Origin: an uncultured Collinsella sp. | GTDB taxonomy: Bacteria; Actinomycetota; Coriobacteriia; Coriobacteriales; Coriobacteriaceae | Direction of reading: 5' to 3' | Length of the DNA stretch: 48,988 bases | Assembly: GCA_934650095.1 (NCBI GenBank) | Contig: CAKUFT010000008.1 | Location: forward strand, 1 to 48,988 | Shown here: one piece after another, positions 16,599 to 23,947 of the stretch | How positions within the stretch are numbered: position 1 is the first letter of the stretch | Layout of the letters: each line of letters opens with the position of its first letter | Made by a program: the position numbers and the translations under genes | Notes under the pieces: model-generated | The model's database searches: none | Told to the model about the DNA's origin: nothing | What the model saw: only the letters and a program-made list of their open reading frames with translations

Positions 16599-16611
16599 AC
16601 GTTATATACGT
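16599..16611. promoter_or_regulatory. ACGT-N5-ACGT operator upstream of gntR 2
   Basis: ACGTTATATACGT at 16599-16611, 38 nt before the gntR 2 start; same architecture as the sites at 9369 and 10641. Fits autoregulation by GntR 2. Confidence 0.5.
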
Positions 16612-16648
16612 ATTAGTTATTTCGATATTTTGATAAGAGTGATCAGAC

Positions 16649-17368
16649 ATGCCTGCACCAAAAAATGCACCGCTTTACCAGCAGATTTACGACGAAATCA
16701 AGGATGCGATCGAGAAAGGTGTTTATGCACCCAAGGAGCGTATTCCGTCCGAGCTTGAGCTTGCCGAACAGTACGAGGTGAGCCGCATTACGGTGCGCCG
16801 CGCCGTTGAGGAGCTGTGCTCCGATGGCTACCTGGTTAAGCAGCAGGGCCGCGGCACCTTTGTCTCCACGCCGCACATCAACCGCCAGTTCCACGCCTCG
16901 ACGCTGCAGACGTTTACCGCGCTGTGTGCCGACAATGGCATGAAGGCGGGCGCACATGTGGTCGATCGCCAGATTGTGCCGGCACGTCAAAACGAGATGG
17001 AGTTCTTTGGCCTGCAGAAGGACGCGCTGCTGCTGCATATCAAGCGCGTGCGTACAGCCGACGGTGAGCCCATCTTTGAGGAGAACATCTTTGTGCCGTT
17101 TGACGCCTACCGTGAGCTGTTGACGGCCGATCTTGAGGACAAGTCGATTTTTGCCGAGGTCGAGCGTGTTGGCGGAACGCCGATTGTCTCGGTTGGCTAC
17201 CGCACGGTTGAGGCCGTTCGCGCCAATGCCGAGCAGGCGGCTGAGCTGGGCATTGCTCCGCACGATCCACTGCTCAACCTGCGTGCCGGCTTTATCGGCC
17301 CCAATGGCGAGCCGGTCCTGATGGGTAAGCAGTACTACGTGGGATCGCGCTACGTTATGGTGATGTAA
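16649..17368 (+). CDS. GntR/HutC-family regulator with UTRA domain (regulator 2)
   Basis: 239 residues. Winged HTH at about 8-75 with the canonical IPSELELAEQYEVSRITVRR and QQGRGTFV, then a UTRA effector domain (about 90-235) ending VGSRYVMVM. Closest in the window to GntR 3 (19781), with which it shares the phrases PLYQQ, SRITVRRA/GRITVRRA and QQGRGTFV. A likely regulator of the PTS-SIS operon, because the ACGT-N5-ACGT motif in front of this gene recurs at the PTS and EamA promoters. The gene is followed immediately by a 28-nt perfect hairpin and a larger palindrome. Confidence 0.93.
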   Translation: MPAPKNAPLYQQIYDEIKDAIEKGVYAPKERIPSELELAEQYEVSRITVRRAVEELCSDGYLVKQQGRGTFVSTPHINRQFHASTLQTFTALCADNGMKAGAHVVDRQIVPARQNEMEFFGLQKDALLLHIKRVRTADGEPIFEENIFVPFDAYRELLTADLEDKSIFAEVERVGGTPIVSVGYRTVEAVRANAEQAAELGIAPHDPLLNLRAGFIGPNGEPVLMGKQYYVGSRYVMVM

Positions 17369-17396
17369 GTTACGCGGTTTTACCAAACCGCGTAAC
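17369..17396 (+). terminator. 28-nt perfect hairpin directly after gntR 2
   Basis: 12-bp stem GTTACGCGGTTT/AAACCGCGTAAC with TACC loop, starting on the base after the stop codon. An identical 28-nt copy follows glmM at 40743-40770. No U-run, so its terminator role is uncertain; it may be one end of a repeat element. Confidence 0.6.
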
Positions 17397-17399
17397 GGC

Positions 17400-17515
17400 T
17401 CGACGCTGCAAACGCCCCTAAGCGGCAATCTGACGTTCAATCGTCGGTCGCGTACCAACGTACGCTTCCCTCCTCTTTCACGTCACCTTGCTCGCCTAGG
17501 GGCGTTTTCGCTGAC
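17400..17515. repeat. Large imperfect palindrome, family member A
   Basis: Left arm CGACGCTGCAAACGCCCCTA... (17401-17440) pairs imperfectly with the right arm 17476-17515 ending CGTTTTCGCTGAC. The centre has a perfect GCGTAC-CAAC-GTACGC hairpin (17450-17465). Related copies: 40774-40890, 44119-44221 and a fragment at 4241. Confidence 0.75.
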
Positions 17516-17543
17516 TTATGATCAACCTGCGGCACCTTAGAGG

Positions 17544-17599
17544 TAGTCATTGGGGATGTTCTTAAACGACTAGTCATTCAAGAACATCCCCAATGACTA
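17544..17599. repeat. Palindrome with perfect 20-nt arms
   Basis: TAGTCATTGGGGATGTTCTT (17544-17563) and its exact complement (17580-17599) around a 16-nt loop that itself repeats TAGTCATT. Confidence 0.8.
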
Positions 17600-17603
17600 G
17601 TCG

Positions 17604-17679
17604 CAGAATGAGCGTGGATAATCTCCCATTTTTGGCTTGGTGACGGGTTCAAAGTGGGAGATTATCCACTCTCATTCTG
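17604..17679. repeat. Palindrome of the GAGCGTGGAT family
   Basis: Arms of about 28 nt (17604-17631 and 17652-17679) with one mismatch in the outer 25 bases, starting CAGAATGAGCGTGGATAATC. Shares TGAGCGTGGATA with the palindromes at 28856-28987. Confidence 0.75.
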
Positions 17680-17764
17680 AAAGTGTCCAAAAATCTACTC
17701 TCGTTCGCCTTGGATCACGTTGCTCGTGGCCGGCAGCCGTGCGGCACCGGTCCGCGTGGCGGCG

Positions 17765-17770
17765 TATAAT
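17765..17770 (+). promoter_or_regulatory. recQ promoter -10 box
   Basis: Consensus TATAAT preceded by GCG, 31 nt before the recQ start. No good -35 at the right distance. Confidence 0.5.
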
Positions 17771-17801
17771 CGGCGGCAGATGACTTGGACGTTAGGAAAC
17801 C

Positions 17802-19778
17802 ATGACCGATAGCATGCAGCAGATGGCGCTCGACACGCTCGGCGCCTATTTTGGCTACACCTCGTTTCGCCCGGGGCAGGACCGCATGGTCGATGCGATC
17901 CTTGCTGGCCGCGACGCGCTGGGCGTTATGCCCACGGGCGCCGGCAAGTCCATTTGCTACCAGGTGCCCGCGCTCATGCTGCCCGGCATTACCTTTGTGG
18001 TGAGTCCGCTGCTGTCGCTTATAGAGGACCAGACCCGTGCGTTGCTCGCGGCGGGTGCGCGACCCAGCTATCTCAACTCCAGCCTTACTCCGGCCCAGCA
18101 AAACACCGTGCTCAGGCGGGCGCGCGAGGGCCGCTACCAGCTTATGTACGTGGCGCCCGAGCGCCTGCTCGAGCCGCGCTTTTTGGCCTTTGCGCAGGAA
18201 GCCGCGGCGGACGGCGGCATTGGCGTGCCGCTCGTGGCCATTGACGAGGCCCACTGCGTAAGCCAATGGGGCCAGGATTTCCGCCCCGCCTACCTGCAGA
18301 TTCGTGAGTTTATCGATTCGTTGCCGCAACGCCCGATTGTGGCGGCCTTTACCGCCACGGCGACCGAGCGCGTGCGTGCGGACATTCAGCAGATGCTCGG
18401 CTTGCAAAATCCCGCGACCGTGGTGACGGGCTTTGACCGTAAGAACCTCTACTTTGGTTGCGAGGAGATGGGCGACAAGGCCAAGACCGCATGGGTGCGC
18501 GACTACGTGATTGCGCATTCGAGCGAGAGCGGCATCGTGTATTGCTCGACCCGCAAGACGGTCGACGCGCTGGCAGGCGAGCTTGCCGAGGCGCTGGGCC
18601 CCAGCGGCATTCGCGTGGGCCGTTATCACGCCGGCATGGGCAACGATGCCCGCCGTCAGAGCCAGCGCGCCTTTATCGACGACGATATCCAGGTGATGGT
18701 CGCCACCAACGCTTTTGGCATGGGCATCGATAAACCCAACGTTCGTTACGTGATTCACAACAACGTGCCCGAGAGCATCGAGGCCTACTATCAGGAGGCG
18801 GGTCGCGCCGGTCGCGATGGCGATCCGTCGAGCTGCCATCTGCTGTGGAACGGCAACGACTTTCGCATGCGCCGCTTTTTGATTGACCGCGGCGATGCGG
18901 CCGACGCAGCGCTCGACAACGAGCAGCGCGCGTGGGCGCTCCAGAACCGCTATCGCCTGCTCAGCCAAATGGAGGGCTACTGTAATACCACCGGCTGCCT
19001 GCGCGAATACATGCTGCGCTACTTTGGCGACGAGGCCGCGGCCGAGCATGCGGCGGCGGGCGTGGACGGCACGACGGACGAGGCCGAGGGTTGTGGCAAC
19101 TGCAGCAACTGCCTCACGCAGTTCGAGGTCGAGGACGTCACCGACATGGCCCGCGCCACCGTGCGCTACGTGGCCACACGTCCCATGCGTTTTGGCAAGT
19201 CGCTCGTCGCCGACGTGCTTCACGGCGGCAATACCGAGCGCATTCGCCAGATGCATCTGGACGAGGACCGCGGCTATGGTGAGCTGTCGAGCGAATCGGT
19301 CGGGCGCATTAAGGACATCATCGGGCAGCTGTGCGGCCGTGGCTATCTGGCCACCTCGCAGGGCCAATATCCGGTGGTCGGCCTGGGTCCGCGTGCCGGC
19401 GAGGTCGAGGACGAGGCCTTTGCCTTTACTATTAAGCGTCGCGCGTCCAAGCGCAAGGCGTCGGCGCGCGCCCGTCGTGCGGTGGACTTGCTGCGCGAGG
19501 AGGCCGAGCTGGATCAGCGTCCGCGCGTGGGCGACGACGCCGAGCTGTTCGAGCGCCTGCGGGCACTCCGCAAGGAGATCTCGACCGAGCTCGAGATGGC
19601 ACCGTACATGGTTTTCTCCGACAAGGCCCTGCGCGGTCTGTGCCGTCTGCGCCCGCAGACGCGCGAAGAGCTTATTCAGGTCAACGGCATCGGCGAGAAA
19701 AAGGCCGACAGCTTTGGCGAGCAGTTTATGGCGGCGATTGAAGAGTTTGAGTCCGAACACGCACGGGATGGAGCATAA
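17802..19778 (+). CDS. recQ: ATP-dependent DNA helicase RecQ
   Basis: 658 residues. Helicase of the RecQ family acting in recombinational repair. Walker A PTGAGKS (44-50), DEAH box (148-151) followed by the aromatic-rich loop CVSQWGQDF, motif V NAFGMGIDKPNVRYV and motif VI QEAGRAGRDG, then the RecQ zinc site made of YCNTTGC and GCGNCSNC, a winged-helix domain, and a C-terminal HRDC domain (about 570-650) ending ELIQVNGIGEKKADSFG. All core motifs are intact. The stop codon lies 2 nt before the ATG of GntR 3, so the regulator may be co-translated with it. RBS TAGGAAA. Confidence 0.97.
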   Translation: MTDSMQQMALDTLGAYFGYTSFRPGQDRMVDAILAGRDALGVMPTGAGKSICYQVPALMLPGITFVVSPLLSLIEDQTRALLAAGARPSYLNSSLTPAQQNTVLRRAREGRYQLMYVAPERLLEPRFLAFAQEAAADGGIGVPLVAIDEAHCVSQWGQDFRPAYLQIREFIDSLPQRPIVAAFTATATERVRADIQQMLGLQNPATVVTGFDRKNLYFGCEEMGDKAKTAWVRDYVIAHSSESGIVYCSTRKTVDALAGELAEALGPSGIRVGRYHAGMGNDARRQSQRAFIDDDIQVMVATNAFGMGIDKPNVRYVIHNNVPESIEAYYQEAGRAGRDGDPSSCHLLWNGNDFRMRRFLIDRGDAADAALDNEQRAWALQNRYRLLSQMEGYCNTTGCLREYMLRYFGDEAAAEHAAAGVDGTTDEAEGCGNCSNCLTQFEVEDVTDMARATVRYVATRPMRFGKSLVADVLHGGNTERIRQMHLDEDRGYGELSSESVGRIKDIIGQLCGRGYLATSQGQYPVVGLGPRAGEVEDEAFAFTIKRRASKRKASARARRAVDLLREEAELDQRPRVGDDAELFERLRALRKEISTELEMAPYMVFSDKALRGLCRLRPQTREELIQVNGIGEKKADSFGEQFMAAIEEFESEHARDGA

Positions 19779-19780
19779 CG

Positions 19781-20545
19781 ATGGCAACCGATAGTAAAAC
19801 CGAGCGTTCCGAGCGCGCTGATGTGCCCGCCGTGCCGCTGTACCAGCAGGTCATGGATGACCTGAAGGGCGAGATCGCGCGCGGCGTATATCCGACTGGC
19901 TCGCGCATTCCTTCCGAGATGGAGCTCGCGAAGTCCTACGGCGTGGGGCGCATCACCGTGCGCCGCGCCATCGAGGAGCTGTCGCGCGCGGGGTACCTTA
20001 ACCGCCAGCAGGGGAGGGGCACCTTTGTATGCGCTCCCAAGCTCAAGCGCAAGATTGTCCAAAAAGGCGATGTCCAGAGCTTTACCGAGGGCTGTGCTGC
20101 CAACGATATGGTGGCGGGCGCGCGTCTGGTGTCGCGCACGGTGGTCGCGGCGACGCGCGAAGACGCGGCGTTTTTTGGCGTGGAACCCGGCTGCGAGCTT
20201 ATCGTGGTCGAGCGCGTGCGTACGGCCGACGGCATCCCCGTCATGCTCGAGAACAACGCTTTTGTGTTGGCAGACCATCCCTACCTGCAGACACTGGCCG
20301 AGGAGGACCTTACCGACAACTCGATCTTTGCGCTCGTTGCCGAGCACTCGGGTCGTTCGCCGCTCAAATCCGATCCCTGCACGGTGGAGATTGCGCTTGC
20401 CGATGCTCAGGCGGCCCCGCTGCTCGAGGTTCCGATTGGCGAGCCGCTCTTCTACATGGAGGCGTACTTTACCGATTTTGATGAGCGACCTCTGCTGCTC
20501 GGCCGTCAAAAGATCGTGGGCTCGCGCTACGTGTTCGACATCTAA
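19781..20545 (+). CDS. GntR/HutC-family regulator with UTRA domain (regulator 3)
   Basis: 254 residues. A short charged N-terminal extension, winged HTH at about 22-92 (RIPSEMELAKSYGVGRITVR, QQGRGTFV), UTRA domain about 105-250 ending VGSRYVFDI. The start ATG 19781 is 2 nt after the recQ stop with a weak GGATGGAG ribosome site inside recQ. Downstream is SIS gene 3; between them a 17-bp motif is repeated twice, so this protein most likely controls SIS gene 3. The arrangement gives each SIS gene its own nearby GntR protein. Confidence 0.93.
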   Translation: MATDSKTERSERADVPAVPLYQQVMDDLKGEIARGVYPTGSRIPSEMELAKSYGVGRITVRRAIEELSRAGYLNRQQGRGTFVCAPKLKRKIVQKGDVQSFTEGCAANDMVAGARLVSRTVVAATREDAAFFGVEPGCELIVVERVRTADGIPVMLENNAFVLADHPYLQTLAEEDLTDNSIFALVAEHSGRSPLKSDPCTVEIALADAQAAPLLEVPIGEPLFYMEAYFTDFDERPLLLGRQKIVGSRYVFDI

Positions 20546-20554
20546 CGTCCACAG

Positions 20555-20633
20555 ATAGAACAACATAGAACAAATTTGCCGAAATGACTTCACTCGCGCC
20601 AGCTTGCGTGGTATATATAGAACAACATAGAAC
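20555..20633. promoter_or_regulatory. Repeated operator upstream of SIS gene 3
   Basis: The 17-mer ATAGAACAACATAGAAC occurs at 20555-20571 and again at 20617-20633, itself made of two ATAGAAC half-sites. Spacing of 62 bp (about six helical turns) would suit DNA looping. Likely GntR 3 sites. Confidence 0.65.
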
Positions 20634-20689
20634 GACAGCAGGTACGAGCTGTCGTCGTTCAAACTCACCATGCAAGGAGGAACGTCACC

Positions 20690-21658
20690 GTGAATGCACA
20701 CGACCTGGTCCAGGAAATCATCGAGCGCAAGGGTAAGATCGAGAACGTCTTTTGGATCGCCTGCGGCGGTTCGATGATCGACCTGATGCCTGCCAACGAG
20801 CTGCTCAAGCGCGAGGCCACCACGTTTACCTCCACGGTCTACACCGCGCGTGAGTTCTGCCTGATGGCTCCCAAGAGCCTTGGCGAGAAGTCGCTCGTCA
20901 TCGCCTGCAGCCACAGCGGCAACACGCAGGAGGTGGTCGACGGCTGCGAGATGGCGCTGGCCGCCGGCGCCGAGGTCGTCGCCATGACCGACTGCGAGGG
21001 CTCCAAGATCGACAGCGGCAAGTGGACTACCTGGGTCTACCCCTGGGGCGAGGGCGTGTCGCAGGCCGAGGTGCCGCAGGGCATCGGCGCCCTGATCGCC
21101 GCCGAGCTGCTCGACCAGCAGGAGGGCTATGAGGCGCTCGCCGACATGTACACCGGCCTTAAGCAGATGGACGCGCTGCTGCCCGCCGCCCGCGAGAAAG
21201 TCAACGCCGAGCTGGGCAATCGCTTTGCCGAGCTCTGCCAGCAGCACAAGTTCTTCTATATCCTGGGCTCCGGCCCCAACTTTAGCCAGACCTATGCCAT
21301 GGCCATCTGCTCGCTCATGGAGATGCAGTGGCAGCACTGCTGCTACATCCACTCCGGCGAGTATTTCCACGGCCCGTTCGAGGCCACCGAGCCCGGCGTG
21401 TTCTACTTTGTGCAGCTCGGATCGGGCGAGTGCCGTCCCATGGAGGAGCGCGCACTGGCGTTCCTCAACACGCACACCGATACGGTCATGGTTCTCGACG
21501 CGCTCGAGTACGGTGTGGGCGAGGTGCCCGCCAGCGTGCGTTCGTTCTTGGAGCCGATCTTCTTCTACGCGATGAGCTGCGAGCTGCGCGCCGCCCGCGG
21601 CAAGGTGTTCGACCACAGCCCCGAGTTCCGCCGCTACATGGGCATCGAGCAGTACTAA
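20690..21658 (+). CDS. SIS-domain sugar-amine deglycase-like protein 3 (FrlB-like)
   Basis: 322 residues from GTG 20690, 8 nt after AAGGAGGA. Two SIS domains: ACGGSMIDLMP (24-34) and SHSGNTQEV (74-82) bind the sugar phosphate; Glu224 lies in HSGEYFHGPFEA, matching the ESGEFRHGPLE stretch of E. coli FrlB, which splits fructoselysine-6-phosphate into glucose-6-phosphate and lysine. The C-terminus FRRYMGIEQY is the closest of the three to FrlB. It has no dedicated transporter next to it and may use the PTS at 10686 or one of the permeases. Control by GntR 3 is likely. Confidence 0.88.
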   Translation: MNAHDLVQEIIERKGKIENVFWIACGGSMIDLMPANELLKREATTFTSTVYTAREFCLMAPKSLGEKSLVIACSHSGNTQEVVDGCEMALAAGAEVVAMTDCEGSKIDSGKWTTWVYPWGEGVSQAEVPQGIGALIAAELLDQQEGYEALADMYTGLKQMDALLPAAREKVNAELGNRFAELCQQHKFFYILGSGPNFSQTYAMAICSLMEMQWQHCCYIHSGEYFHGPFEATEPGVFYFVQLGSGECRPMEERALAFLNTHTDTVMVLDALEYGVGEVPASVRSFLEPIFFYAMSCELRAARGKVFDHSPEFRRYMGIEQY

Positions 21659-21707
21659 GTAGCGGGAAAACCATTCACCTTCGATTCGCAAGGGCGCTGC
21701 GTGAGCC

Positions 21708-21747
21708 AAAAAAGCGGGCCGCGCCGGGGTTTCCGGCGCGGCCCGCT
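21708..21747 (-). terminator. Strong terminator of the 2-hydroxyacid dehydrogenase gene
   Basis: 15-bp GC-rich stem (21713-21727 with 21733-21747) followed on the minus strand by a T-run (complement of AAAAAA at 21708-21713). On the plus strand it lies after SIS gene 3 and may stop both transcripts. Confidence 0.85.
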
Positions 21748-21789
21748 TGGTATCGCGCTTAGATTCGCGATGTTGCGGCAGCCAACGGC

Positions 21790-22767
21790 CTACTTGGCGT
21801 CGTAGGCCTCGGCGTCCCACCAGTCGAGCTGGGCGATGTTGTCGCGGATGTGCTGGCAGCTCTTGTGGAAGCCCTCGAGCTCGTGCTCGGAAAGGTCGAG
21901 CGTGTAGACCTCCTCGACGCCCTCGGCACCGATCACGCACGGCAGGGAGGTGAAGATGCCCTCCTCGCCATACTGGCCGGTCATGAGCGTAGATGCCGAA
22001 AGCACGGCGTGCTCGTTGTGCAGAACGGCAGCGCAGACGCGCGCGGCGGAGTTGGCGACGGCGTACTCGGTGCACTGCTTGCCCTGGTAGGTAACATAGC
22101 CGCCCTTGCGCGCGAGCTCCTCGACCTCCATGTGGTCGAAGGCGTACTTGTCGGAGTTCTCGGCCTGAAGCTCGTTGAGGCTCTTGCCGGCGATAGTTGC
22201 TGCCTTAAAGGCGGCCAGCTGGCTAAAGCCGTGCTCGCCGATCATGTAGGCGTCGATGGACTTGGGGCTCACGCCGACCTTCTTGGAGATCTCGGTACGC
22301 AGACGGGCGGAGTCCAGACCGCAGCCCGAGCCGATGATCTTCTTGGGGTCGTAGCCGGTCAGGTGCCACAGCTCGGTGCACACGACGTCGCAGGGGTTGG
22401 AGATGCTCACGAAGATGCCGTCGAAGCCGGCGTCGACGATGCGCTTGGCAAAGGTGCGGGCGGCGTCGGTGGTAAAGAACAGCTCGCCGTCGCGGTTGCC
22501 GGCGGCCAGCGCGACCTTACCGGCGGCGTTGACGATGACGTCGCAGCAGGCCAGCTCCTCGTAGTGGTCGTAGCAGTTGACGATCTTGGTGTTATACGGG
22601 ACAAACGAAAGGGAGTCGCGCAGGTCCTGGACCTCGGACGTCACCTTGGCCTCGTTGATATCGCACAGGTACAGCTCGTCGGCAATGCCCTGCATGAGCA
22701 GGCTGTTGGCGACATGTGCTCCTACGTGGCCCTGGCCGACCACACCGATCTTACGCGTCTGGTACAT
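21790..22767 (-). CDS. L-2-hydroxyacid dehydrogenase (lactate/malate dehydrogenase family)
   Basis: 325 residues from ATG 22767 (MYQTRKIGVV), preceded by GGAAGGA; 13 more codons upstream lack a ribosome site. Reduces a 2-oxo acid with NADH: Rossmann motif VVGQGHVGAHVA (9-20), NAD-selective Asp36, proton relay Asp152/His179 (GCGLDSARLR and GEHG) and substrate Arg155. The specificity loop (84-95, KVALAAGNRDGE) lacks the Gln or Arg used by classical lactate or malate dehydrogenase and is closer to L-2-hydroxyisocaproate dehydrogenases, so the substrate may be a bulkier 2-oxo acid rather than pyruvate. Single gene with its own strong terminator. Confidence 0.87.
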   Translation of the reverse strand: MYQTRKIGVVGQGHVGAHVANSLLMQGIADELYLCDINEAKVTSEVQDLRDSLSFVPYNTKIVNCYDHYEELACCDVIVNAAGKVALAAGNRDGELFFTTDAARTFAKRIVDAGFDGIFVSISNPCDVVCTELWHLTGYDPKKIIGSGCGLDSARLRTEISKKVGVSPKSIDAYMIGEHGFSQLAAFKAATIAGKSLNELQAENSDKYAFDHMEVEELARKGGYVTYQGKQCTEYAVANSAARVCAAVLHNEHAVLSASTLMTGQYGEEGIFTSLPCVIGAEGVEEVYTLDLSEHELEGFHKSCQHIRDNIAQLDWWDAEAYDAK

Positions 22768-22846
22768 ATGAGTATCCTTCCGGCCGAGTTTTTCGCGTTG
22801 AAACATTGTAGCGTCCTGCCGTCACTTTGCTAGACTAAAGTGCAGT

Positions 22847-22876
22847 AGATTTTTGGGACATGCCTTAATTTCTACT
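22847..22876. repeat. REP-like hairpin with GGGACATGCC
   Basis: AGTAGATTTTTGGGACATGCCTTAATTTCTACT; the ends pair and the TAGATTTTTGGGACATGCC half is repeated, inverted, at 25618-25655. Located in the divergent region between the dehydrogenase and metA. Confidence 0.5.
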
Positions 22877-22978
22877 TTTGGGGCGTTTTGGGCCGCTGGC
22901 GGCATCGCTGGGCGATGTGCTCGCGCGGATGGGGCCGCTCGTTGTACCATAGCTGCAACTGACTCGTAAGGAGCATCC

Positions 22979-23905
22979 ATGCCCATTCGCATTCCCGACG
23001 CCCTCCCTGCCGCCGCGCAGCTCGAGAGCGAGAACATCTTTGTCATGACCGAGTACCGCGCGCTGCATCAGGACATCCGCCCGCTGCGCGTGCTCATCCT
23101 CAACCTCATGCCCACCAAAATCGCCACCGAGACGCAGATCATGCGCAAGCTCTCCAACACGCCGCTGCAGGTGGAGGTGGACCTGCTGCGCACCAAGACG
23201 CACGAGGCCACGCACGTGAGCGCCGGCCACCTGGAGACGTTCTACCGCACGTTCGACGACATCCGCGACATCCACTACGACGGCCTGATCATCACGGGCG
23301 CGCCGGTGGAGCAGATGCCGTTCGAGGAGGTCGACTACTGGCCCGAGCTCTGCCAGATCATGGACTGGTCCACCACGCACGTGCACTCCACGCTGCACAT
23401 TTGCTGGGGCGCGCAGGCTGGCCTGTATCACCATTACGGCATTCAGAAGTACGATCTACCGGCCAAGGCAAGTGGCGTGTTCGAGCATTATCTGGTGAAG
23501 CCGCAAAGCCCGCTGGTCCGCGGCTTTGACGACCGCTTCTATGCCGTGCATTCGCGCAACACCGACGTGCGCCGCGAGGACGTGGAGGCCGAGCCGCAGC
23601 TTGAGGTCGTGGCCGTATCCGACGAGGTAGGCCTATACATCGTCAAGTCGACCGACAGCCGCCGTTTCTTTGTCTTTGGCCATCCCGAGTACGATACCGA
23701 CACATTGCGCCTGGAGTACGAGCGCGACGTGAAGCGCGGGCTCAACCCTCAGGTACCGGCGCATTACTTCCCGGGTGATGACCCCACTGCCGAGCCGCGC
23801 AACGTCTGGCGCAGCCAGGCTCAGCTGTTCTACACCAACTGGCTCAACTACTACGTCTACCAGACCACGCCCTACGACCTGGCCCGCGCCGGCGAAGAGC
23901 ACTAG
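22979..23905 (+). CDS. metA: Homoserine O-acyltransferase MetA, probably acetyl-CoA specific
   Basis: 308 residues, full length. Activates homoserine in methionine synthesis. The class-I glutamine-amidotransferase-like fold is recognised by nucleophile Cys142 ([15 protein letters not shown]) and the His235/Glu237 pair in FGHPEYD. Residue 111 is Glu (TGAPVEQ); in this family Glu111 goes with acetyl-CoA and Gly111 with succinyl-CoA, so the enzyme is predicted to be a homoserine acetyltransferase although its fold is that of MetA. Start ATG 22979 after TAAGGAG. Divergent from the dehydrogenase; no SAM riboswitch is visible upstream. Confidence 0.95.
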   Translation: MPIRIPDALPAAAQLESENIFVMTEYRALHQDIRPLRVLILNLMPTKIATETQIMRKLSNTPLQVEVDLLRTKTHEATHVSAGHLETFYRTFDDIRDIHYDGLIITGAPVEQMPFEEVDYWPELCQIMDWSTTHVHSTLHICWGAQAGLYHHYGIQKYDLPAKASGVFEHYLVKPQSPLVRGFDDRFYAVHSRNTDVRREDVEAEPQLEVVAVSDEVGLYIVKSTDSRRFFVFGHPEYDTDTLRLEYERDVKRGLNPQVPAHYFPGDDPTAEPRNVWRSQAQLFYTNWLNYYVYQTTPYDLARAGEEH

Positions 23906-23947
23906 ACTGCGATGGTGCTGCTGTAGCCGTGGCTGATGTGGCGGCGA

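Larger units (their letters stand above)
17369..17801. other. Repeat-rich intergenic region between gntR 2 and recQ
   Basis: 433 bases without a gene, almost entirely palindromes: 17369-17396, 17400-17515, 17544-17599 and 17604-17679, then a GTCCAAAAATCTACTCTCG tract (17686-17704) and a recQ promoter -10, TATAAT at 17765-17770. Confidence 0.75.

Noticed and set aside
22768..22978. SAM or other riboswitch upstream of metA
   Set aside because: I looked for SAM-riboswitch core features and saw only a REP-like hairpin; no conserved aptamer sequence is apparent.
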